Assembly (NCBI GenBank): GCA_016928415.1
Contig: JAFGKU010000100.1
Span: 1 to 34,903 of the forward strand
Length of the DNA stretch: 34,903 nucleotides
Reading direction: 5' to 3'
DNA from: Spirochaetales bacterium
GTDB lineage: Bacteria; Spirochaetota; Spirochaetia; SZUA-6; JAFGRV01
Both the position numbers and the translations under genes were made by a program. Below are positions 1-6,639 of the stretch, piece by piece (the stretch's first letter is position 1; every line of letters begins with the position of its first letter). The notes beneath the pieces are model-generated. The model was not told the DNA's origin. It did no database searches and saw only the letters and a list, made by a program, of their open reading frames with translations.

Positions 1-1
1 C

Positions 2-1501
2 AAATTTCTCGAGAATCAGGTGCGGAATGTGGGATCTATTGATGGCGAAGACCTGAGCAACTTCGTGGCTACCATCGTTGCCCGTCTTTCCGGGGATCCA
101 AACTGGGTCTCCAAGGCTGTGAAAGGCCAGTATATGTTCACTGACCAGGTTTTTGTTAATTCGCTGATTTTCCTGAGAAAGATGATTACGGATAAGGTTC
201 TGACTGTATATCTGATTCCCGATGCGCTTCACAAATTCAGTTTGGGGAAATCCATTTTTATGGTAAAGGGACATGAAGCGACCGGTTCTCTCTCTTCTGG
301 TATGGGTATTAACATGCTTGTTCTGCCCCAGATTCCCGGTGAGAATGTCAATATGGCCGGTTCTGCGACTGGAAAAGACTCTGTCGGGTTAGGTCTCACT
401 GCCGCCGGTCAAGCAGATCCGTCCGTCCGGGATGCGGTACTTCATTTTATCCAGTATTTTTACAGTGAGGCGGAAACCACGCAGAGACTTCAGCAACATA
501 ACATCATGGCTCCCATAATAAAAAATTACATACCTCCGGATAATCTACCACCTCTTATACAGCAAAAACTTAATCTTGCTTTCTCTACGACGGTCATCAC
601 TGATACCCTGACGTCTTATTTATCCGATGACATAAACCAACTTGTTTACTATAGGTTAGTAGATCTGGTTATGGGTGGAATAACCGCAGAGGAGGCTGCC
701 ACGGCTATTAAAAACTCTTTAACAGGAAGTACTGTAACCGAAGAGACCTCTGTGCCCACAGCGGCCCCAACCCCGGTTCCCGCCACGGCTCCTCCTGCGG
801 ATACGCCCACCAATACGCCCACTGATACACCTACATTTACGAAAACCCATACCGCCACTTCAACCGCTACACACACCTTTACGGAAAAACCGACACCCAC
901 TCATACGTTAACCGTTAAGCCGACACCAGCGCCCGCTCCCACTGCAACGAAAGAGGCTGCGGTTAAACCAAGGCCTACCTTAAAACCCATCATTACCGAA
1001 CAGATGGGACTTATAAACAATCCGCAGTTTACCGGTTTAAAAGGCTGGGAGAAATTGACAAAGGGCCGCGGCAGGATGACCATCATTCCCACCAAACAGT
1101 ATCTGGAGATCAGGCGCTCCGGGGCGGGGAAAGAGAAAGGTATTTGCGGCGTCGTCCAAACCATAAACAGCCCTGTAAAATTTCCTGTGATACTGACAGT
1201 GAGCCTGATGATAACCAATCAGAGTTTGGCTGGCGGAGGAGAAAAAGGCACCGAGTATCCGGCCTGTGTGCAGGTGACATACCTGGATAAAAACAAGGCG
1301 GAAAAGACGATGGAAAGAGTCTATTATAACAGGCAAAAACCATCCAAGTGGCCAATTGACCCTGAGGCTAAACTGATTGACCGGAACAAATGGGAAAATG
1401 TGAAAATAGAAATCAATGATGCCAGGGAAATACGGGAAATTCGGTTGTTCGGAAGCGGTTTGGATTTTACGGTCCGCTTCAAGGACCTTAAAATGAAATG
1501 A
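2..1501 (+). CDS. ABC sugar-binding-protein-like protein with Thr/Pro linker and C-terminal beta module (5' partial)
   Basis: The reading frame is open to the left window edge (codons from base 2 read KFLENQV), so the gene is truncated by the window; the GTG at 20 is just an internal codon. About the first 245 visible residues look like the C-terminal lobe of a family 1/8 extracellular solute-binding protein for sugars, with helices of the type ADPSVRDAVLHFIQYF and a C-terminal segment where such proteins close the lobe. Roughly residues 245-330 are a Thr/Pro-rich linker, and the last ~165 residues (starting near GLINNPQFTGLKGW) form a beta-strand-rich module resembling carbohydrate-binding domains. 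A sugar-binding protein carrying a linker and an extra binding module is unusual for a transporter component; it may be a surface-tethered sugar sensor or scavenger. A terminator follows directly. The family assignment is by eye and the exact ligand is unknown. Confidence 0.6.
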   Translation, partial: KFLENQVRNVGSIDGEDLSNFVATIVARLSGDPNWVSKAVKGQYMFTDQVFVNSLIFLRKMITDKVLTVYLIPDALHKFSLGKSIFMVKGHEATGSLSSGMGINMLVLPQIPGENVNMAGSATGKDSVGLGLTAAGQADPSVRDAVLHFIQYFYSEAETTQRLQQHNIMAPIIKNYIPPDNLPPLIQQKLNLAFSTTVITDTLTSYLSDDINQLVYYRLVDLVMGGITAEEAATAIKNSLTGSTVTEETSVPTAAPTPVPATAPPADTPTNTPTDTPTFTKTHTATSTATHTFTEKPTPTHTLTVKPTPAPAPTATKEAAVKPRPTLKPIITEQMGLINNPQFTGLKGWEKLTKGRGRMTIIPTKQYLEIRRSGAGKEKGICGVVQTINSPVKFPVILTVSLMITNQSLAGGGEKGTEYPACVQVTYLDKNKAEKTMERVYYNRQKPSKWPIDPEAKLIDRNKWENVKIEINDAREIREIRLFGSGLDFTVRFKDLKMK

Positions 1502-1525
1502 ATGTAATTCATTGGCTAATAACAG

Positions 1526-1556
1526 GGGAGCCCTCAAGCGGCTCCCTTATATTTTT
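1526..1556 (+). terminator. Rho-independent terminator
   Basis: A 7-bp perfect stem (GGGAGCC at 1526-1532, GGCTCCC at 1540-1546) with a 7-base loop is followed by a T-rich tract (TTATATTTTT). It sits 25 bases after the stop codon of the solute-binding-like gene and should end that transcript before the next promoter. Confidence 0.85.
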
Positions 1557-1631
1557 CATGGGCTAAAAAAAGAAAAGGATCGCCGTTTCAGGACATTTCG
1601 GGTCGGTGGAAAAGGCCTTCCTGTAATTCTG

Positions 1632-1660
1632 TTGGCAATGGGCGGTTTATCCTGTAAACT
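1632..1660 (+). promoter_or_regulatory. Sigma-70-type promoter of the Lnt gene
   Basis: TTGGCA (1632-1637) and TAAACT (1655-1660) are separated by 17 bases. Transcription would begin near 1667, only about two bases before the ATG at 1669, so the message would be leaderless or nearly so. This is inferred from consensus matching; no transcript data are available. Confidence 0.45.
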
Positions 1661-1668
1661 TAAAGGCC

Positions 1669-4155
1669 ATGGGCGACAAAAGTAATTTTAATGCCATTTT
1701 CGGCGCACTCATTATTCTTGTATCCCTTGCCGAACTGGCTCTCTGTTTTTGGGGACCGGTGGTATTGGAACATAAATCAACGGTATTTGTTTACCCCTTT
1801 TACAGGGAAAATAACAGCCCTGTAACGTCTTCGATCCAAAAGGATTTTGAAACACATCTTGTCCGTTCCCGTAAATTCATGCTTATAACGAAAGACTACG
1901 CGGAAGACTTTTTTACACGGGAAGGGGGCAGTTTCCCGAAAATTCTGGAGCATCCTTCAAGCGATGGATATGCAAAGGCGGCAGACCGCCTGGGCGCGGA
2001 AAAATTCATCATGGGTTATATTCTTGAAATCTCCGGGGACTTCGAGATGTTTGTAAACCTTCATTTGACCAGGCAGGCCCGGAGTGTGCTGACGGAAAAA
2101 ATAAAAGCTCCCGATGCAGGACACCTTGTCAGGCAAATCCCTGAATTGATCAGTAAACTGGAAGGAGAAGACAGGGGCTTTTCTTTACTGGAAATATTGT
2201 ACCTCACCATGGTAATAATGCATGTTTTTTTCGGCGTCTGCCTTCTTTTCCCGTTCATATGGACAGGAGTGTTTTCCCTGAAAGGACGATTTCCCCGGTT
2301 CAGGGTCTTCCTGGAAATCCGGCTGCCGGAATTTCTTTTCAGCATCACCTTCCTGATTTTTATTTATTCGCTTATTTATGCCTTGAATGCCAACATGGAT
2401 TATGTGCAGCAGTTTATAGCAACCAGGGGAGGTATTCATCTGGCCCAGAATGCCGGACAGGAACACTTTAACACTTTTATCCGTTACCTGCCTCTATTAT
2501 GCCTTACAGGCTCATTTTTTGTCTGGCTGCGCATGGGAAAATACGGGACCGCTATGATGGAAGGCCTTTCACGGGACTTCAGGATTCAATGGGCCATGCC
2601 GCTTACGATTTTTTCCGCCTTCATTGTTTCCATCTCTCTCCCCAGCTTTCTCTGCCTCGATGGTCTGCCGGTCCTTGCCTACGTTGGCCTTGTTCCTTTT
2701 TTACTTGTGGTGGAGAAAAATACCTATTTTTCTTCAGTATTTTACGGGATCCTTTTTGGAATTTTCAACACGGTTTTCACCAATTTCTGGCTGGGAACCT
2801 TCAATCTTGTCTCTCTCCAGGTCGTGACGCTGATTTTCCTGACCGCCTACAAGGTTTTCATGTTTCCCGCGGTCCTCATTTACAAACGTTCAGGATTTCT
2901 CAGGTTTCTGGTTTTTCCTGCGGCATGGGTTGCCTTTGATTATCTCCAGTCAATCGATTTTGCCGGGTACCCCTGGGGAATGTTCGGCGTTTCCCAGTAC
3001 CGGTTTCTTCCGCTGATCCAGACCGCCGCAATAACCGGTGTATGGGGGGTGACCTTCCTGGTGGTGATGGCCAATGCATCGGCAGCCCATGCCGTCAGCA
3101 TGCTTCTTGAAAAAAAGCCGAAGCGTATTGTCTTTCCGCTTGCATTGTTCGGCGGCTTTTTCGCTGTCTGCCTTATCGGGGGAATGATTTACCTGGGTGT
3201 TTCGGAAAAAGTCCGGGTGGAAAAGAAAACTGGAAGTGTCCGTGTTGCCCAGGTGCAGGACAGCATGGACCCTCGGAAACACGGGACACGAGAAGTGCTG
3301 GAAAAATTAATGGCACTTACCAGGGAAGCGCTTAAAGAAAAACCAGATCTCGTGGTCTGGCCGGAAGGCACATTTGACAATGATTATTTCCTCCTGCCGA
3401 ATTCTTTGTATGCGGAAAAACTCCGCGATTTCCAGGTATCGACGGGAACCTGGCTTCTTACCGGCTGCCTTTCGTACAGGGATGAAGAATACATCGGCCC
3501 TGTTGATTTTACCAGGGATTTCGCTTTCCATAATTCCTCGATGCTACTCGACCACCGTGCCGAGGGGAAGCAACGCTATCACAAGATTCATCTTGTTCCC
3601 TATACGGAGTACTTTCCATATGAAAAGGAATTTCCCGGAATTTACCGGGCGCTTAAGGATTTCGATATTTACTTCTGGGCAAAAGGAGAGGAGCGCGTCA
3701 TATTCAACCATCCGCAGGTCAATTTTTTCACTCCCATCTGCTATGAGGACATTTTTCCCGGAGAAATTGCCTCCTTTGTCAGGGACGGAGGTGATGTCAT
3801 CATGAATCTTTCCAACGATTACTGGTCCCTGTCACCTGTGGAAGGGGTGCAGCATGCGGCGGCCGCAATGTTCAGGGCGGTCGAAAACGCCCGTCCCCTC
3901 CTGCGCACCACGACTTCCGGGCTTACCTGTCATGTGGATCCGAACGGGCGGGTCATCAAAACCCTGCCGCCTTTTGAAGAGGGGTATTATGTAACCGATG
4001 TACCCCTGCCGCAAAAGGGATTTACCTTTTATACTCTTACAGGGGACTGGTTCCCCTGGTTTTGTATGGCTGGGTTAATCATGCTTTTTATATATGGTTT
4101 TTTCGAAAGAAAAACTCAATTACGATTTCGAAATATTCCTCAAAATGGCTTGTGA
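1669..4155 (+). CDS. lnt: Apolipoprotein N-acyltransferase with a long N-terminal extension
   Basis: Lnt transfers an acyl chain to the N-terminal cysteine of lipoproteins in the inner membrane. The C-terminal half has the nitrilase-fold catalytic domain with the expected triad: Glu566 in WPEG, Lys639 in YHKIHLVP and Cys691 in PICYED, preceded by several membrane segments (about residues 305-525) and followed by a final C-terminal one. At 828 residues it is some 300 longer than usual Lnt (about 500-540). The extension has one TM segment (about 8-30), a soluble domain (about 36-170) with a short-strand/helix pattern reminiscent of CsgG/FlgO/LpoB-like outer-membrane-assembly domains, then two or three extra TM segments (about 175-300). 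Catalytic residues look intact. A promoter places the transcription start almost at the ATG. The many lipoproteins in this window are plausible substrates. Confidence 0.9.
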   Translation: MGDKSNFNAIFGALIILVSLAELALCFWGPVVLEHKSTVFVYPFYRENNSPVTSSIQKDFETHLVRSRKFMLITKDYAEDFFTREGGSFPKILEHPSSDGYAKAADRLGAEKFIMGYILEISGDFEMFVNLHLTRQARSVLTEKIKAPDAGHLVRQIPELISKLEGEDRGFSLLEILYLTMVIMHVFFGVCLLFPFIWTGVFSLKGRFPRFRVFLEIRLPEFLFSITFLIFIYSLIYALNANMDYVQQFIATRGGIHLAQNAGQEHFNTFIRYLPLLCLTGSFFVWLRMGKYGTAMMEGLSRDFRIQWAMPLTIFSAFIVSISLPSFLCLDGLPVLAYVGLVPFLLVVEKNTYFSSVFYGILFGIFNTVFTNFWLGTFNLVSLQVVTLIFLTAYKVFMFPAVLIYKRSGFLRFLVFPAAWVAFDYLQSIDFAGYPWGMFGVSQYRFLPLIQTAAITGVWGVTFLVVMANASAAHAVSMLLEKKPKRIVFPLALFGGFFAVCLIGGMIYLGVSEKVRVEKKTGSVRVAQVQDSMDPRKHGTREVLEKLMALTREALKEKPDLVVWPEGTFDNDYFLLPNSLYAEKLRDFQVSTGTWLLTGCLSYRDEEYIGPVDFTRDFAFHNSSMLLDHRAEGKQRYHKIHLVPYTEYFPYEKEFPGIYRALKDFDIYFWAKGEERVIFNHPQVNFFTPICYEDIFPGEIASFVRDGGDVIMNLSNDYWSLSPVEGVQHAAAAMFRAVENARPLLRTTTSGLTCHVDPNGRVIKTLPPFEEGYYVTDVPLPQKGFTFYTLTGDWFPWFCMAGLIMLFIYGFFERKTQLRFRNIPQNGL

Positions 4156-4253
4156 AATATTTTGAATTCTCCTATTATTTGCATAACGCATAATTACACA
4201 GTAATATGTTTATCAGCATTTTTATTGTGTTTAAAACGGCTGCAAATAGTGTG

Positions 4254-4259
4254 TATACT
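4254..4259 (+). promoter_or_regulatory. Candidate -10 box upstream of the barrel gene
   Basis: TATACT lies 62 bases upstream of the ATG at 4321, with a poor -35 candidate (TTTAAA) 18 bases further up. If used, transcription would start near 4266, which excludes the weakly supported upstream ATG at 4206 and favours 4321 as the true start. Confidence 0.3.
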
Positions 4260-4309
4260 GTGATATATTCCGATGCTATTCTGCTGGCAATTTATACTTA
4301 CATAATACC

Positions 4310-4314
4310 GGAGG
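4310..4314 (+). promoter_or_regulatory. Ribosome binding site deciding the 4321 start
   Basis: GGAGG sits six bases before the ATG at 4321. No comparable site precedes the ATG at 4206, which opens the long uninterrupted frame. The good site belongs to a start in a different frame from the body of the gene, which is the main evidence for a one-base frameshift just inside the coding region. Confidence 0.7.
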
Positions 4315-4320
4315 ATATAC

Positions 4321-5129
4321 ATGAAAAAATTTTTTATTTACTTGTCCTGCTTGTTCCCGTTTCCGGGTTTTCGGATGAAATTTATGATTTTATTACACTC
4401 CAGGGGAATTTAGCGAATGGATTTTATTTTAATGCCGTTTCTCCGAATATGCATCCGGATGCATTCCAGGAGGAAGCGGGATTTGCCGTGGGAGCCAAAT
4501 GCGAGATGAATTTGGGTAAAAACATGCTATGGCATATCGGGCTGGCAGGCGCCATACCCTTGGCAAAATCCCTGGGAGGCCCCAAGCTTGACGTGGGACT
4601 CTCGTATATTCTTTCCGGTACGGGAGAATATGCCGAGTATTTTTCATTTTTCTTCGGGGAGGACGTGGATATTACCGTGGAGGGGAAATGCAAGGCAAAT
4701 TTTATAACCGCACTGGACTTCGGATCAAGGATTTATGCTCATTGGTATTTATCGGATTTTACGGATAAGTCGCAAAAGTACGGGGATGTTGCCCTGATAA
4801 CGGATAATTGCAGTTATTACAATATCATGGGTTATGCGGGAATCCGTTATGTCTCGGTGTACGAGGGGTTTATGCCTATCCAGGAAGTGGATGTGGCGGT
4901 GCATGGCCTGGTCGGGTTTGTGATCCACGATTCCTATTATCACGCTGAGGATAAATACCCCGGTTCCGGCACGGATTTCACCACGATTAACGTGGCGGTT
5001 AATGAACCACACCTGGCTTTTGGCGGTGAAGTATGTTTGAAGTGGTACATTTTCGAGTTCATTGGCGGTTATTATGATTCCAATTTCTATATGGAAGCAA
5101 ATTTGCTTTTAAATGTTGTGTTTTTTTAG
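4321..5129 (+). CDS. Outer-membrane beta-barrel-like protein, frameshifted near the start
   Basis: The body of the gene encodes about 250 residues of alternating hydrophobic/polar strands rich in Tyr, Phe and Gly and ending in ...LLLNVVFF. A terminal aromatic residue is typical of outer-membrane barrels. The strong ribosome site points to the ATG at 4321, but that frame leaves the barrel frame after the A6T6 tract at 4324-4335. Adding one A gives MKKIFYLLVLLVPVSGFSDE, a normal signal peptide running into the barrel and a 269-residue protein. Without that correction the only in-frame start is the ATG at 4206, which lacks a ribosome site and would put the signal peptide some 40 residues from the N-terminus. 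No close family was recognised. It ends eight bases from the convergent redox operon, with no terminator seen between them. Confidence 0.6.
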
Positions 5130-5136
5130 AGTACGC

Positions 5137-6639
5137 CTAGGACCGGTCAAGATACAGCGCCCCTGTCGGGCAATTCCCGACACATATGCTAATAACACTT
5201 TCCGGCAGGGCATCCCCGTCTACACTGATGATGGTATCGTATCCCCTGTTTAGAAAGACAAAGGCCCCCGGGAATCCCAGGTGTGCGGAGAGTCTTACGC
5301 ATAATCCGCACAGTATGCATTTACCCGGTTCATAACAGACACCGTGGGGATAATGATACCGTTCAAATGTATTCCTCTCCTTTGCCTTGAAGGGTCTTTC
5401 CGCAGATAGATAATGGGTGGCCAGGTACCTTAAACGGCAGGTATCCGCACGGCAGCAGTCGCAGTTAAGGCAGCGTCCCTGCTCCTGTATTGCTTCTTTA
5501 ACCGTAAAAAGGTCTCCGGTGCCGGGAACCGGTCCGGCGGGATCGGCGTCCTTCCATTGGATATTCAGTTCGTATTCGTAAAGACGGTGCAGCCGGGAGA
5601 TGAATTGTCTCGGCTTGACAACAGCGGTGAATTTTTTCAACCAGGCATCGACGGAGGCGCTTACTTCGCGTGACATGAGTGCCATCCGGGCCGGGTGCCT
5701 GGTTTTCTCGACGGCATTCCCGCAGGCAAAAATATCCTCATGTTCTGTCCTGTATGTATTCCTGTCAGCCGAAAGCCCCAGGGATACAAGAGAACCTTTT
5801 CCCGTACAGAACACGACGGCGTCAAATGCTTTCAGCAGGTCTCCTTCCAGGTTTTCTTTATTTATTTCCGATTCAAACCGGAATTCAATACCGGATTCTG
5901 TAAGAATTTTGATAATAAAAGCGGTGTGTTGATTCAGGGCCGGATTATTGAGTGTCTGGTCAAGTGAAGGGAGCGCCAATTTTTCCTTTTCAATAATGGT
6001 GACTCTATATCCCGAGTTTGCCAGGAAATATGAGGCGCATAACCCTGACAGGCCGGCGCCGATGACAGCCACTTTTCCATTGTATTCATGCGGATGCGGC
6101 AGCGGATGGAGGTAATCCGTGAACAGGTATTGAATCAACCGCGTTATCTGTACATGGGAATCCTTCCTGCCCCTGCGGCAGGCCCTTTCACACGGCTTCG
6201 GGCAGAGGGTGCAAATAATTAATGGAAAGGCAAGAAAATTTTCACAGATAATCCTGGCCTGTTCCGTTTTTCCCTGCCCCAGGCATCTTAAAAAACGGGG
6301 GATGGGGAGTCCGGCCGGGCAGCTTAGTTCACAGGGGGCACGGCAGTCTCCTGCATGTTCGGATACGAGCAGGGCAATGCTTTCACTTCGCGCCTGTCTT
6401 ACTTCCTCCGTTCCCGTGGATATTATCATACCCTGGGTTACTTTAGTGGAGCAGGCGGGAACCAGGTGCCCGGAAGTATCATTTTTAACCAGGCAGACCA
6501 TGCAGGCGCCGTAGGGCTTTAAATCCTTGTGTGCGCATAGGGTGGGGATAGGAATTCCGGCTTTTCCCGCCGCATCAAGGATGGTCGCGGTTTTTTCAAT
6601 TGTAATCCGTCTTCCGTCAATTGTCAGTTCAACCATCAT
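5137..6639 (-). CDS. GltD/NuoG-like iron-sulfur flavoprotein lacking the NAD(P)H domain
   Basis: A cytosolic redox hub, 500 residues from the ATGATG at 6639 (GAGG ribosome site; the start overlaps the upstream gene's stop). Residues 1-75 are a [2Fe-2S] ferredoxin domain with exact HydA/NuoG spacing (C35-x10-C46-x2-C49-x13-C63). Residues 99-154 carry the GltD-type cysteine sets (C99/C103/C107 and C143/C146/C150/C154). An FAD Rossmann motif (GAGLSG, 194-199) follows, ending with CTG near 280 and the DIFACGNAV segment near 302-310. The second Rossmann domain that binds NADPH in GltD is absent: the chain passes almost directly from one half of the FAD domain to the other. The C-terminus has more cysteines (C390-C401; C441/C444/C447 with C486/C490). 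There are no H-cluster motifs, so it is not an iron hydrogenase. NAD(H) is presumably supplied through the neighbouring NuoEF-like protein. It is the last gene of the operon. Confidence 0.8.
   Translation of the reverse strand: MMVELTIDGRRITIEKTATILDAAGKAGIPIPTLCAHKDLKPYGACMVCLVKNDTSGHLVPACSTKVTQGMIISTGTEEVRQARSESIALLVSEHAGDCRAPCELSCPAGLPIPRFLRCLGQGKTEQARIICENFLAFPLIICTLCPKPCERACRRGRKDSHVQITRLIQYLFTDYLHPLPHPHEYNGKVAVIGAGLSGLCASYFLANSGYRVTIIEKEKLALPSLDQTLNNPALNQHTAFIIKILTESGIEFRFESEINKENLEGDLLKAFDAVVFCTGKGSLVSLGLSADRNTYRTEHEDIFACGNAVEKTRHPARMALMSREVSASVDAWLKKFTAVVKPRQFISRLHRLYEYELNIQWKDADPAGPVPGTGDLFTVKEAIQEQGRCLNCDCCRADTCRLRYLATHYLSAERPFKAKERNTFERYHYPHGVCYEPGKCILCGLCVRLSAHLGFPGAFVFLNRGYDTIISVDGDALPESVISICVGNCPTGALYLDRS

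Noticed and set aside
4206-4320. ATG at 4206 as start of the barrel gene.
   Set aside because: No ribosome site, a -10 box lies inside it, and it would put the signal peptide deep inside the chain; the 4321 start plus a one-base shift explains the data better.
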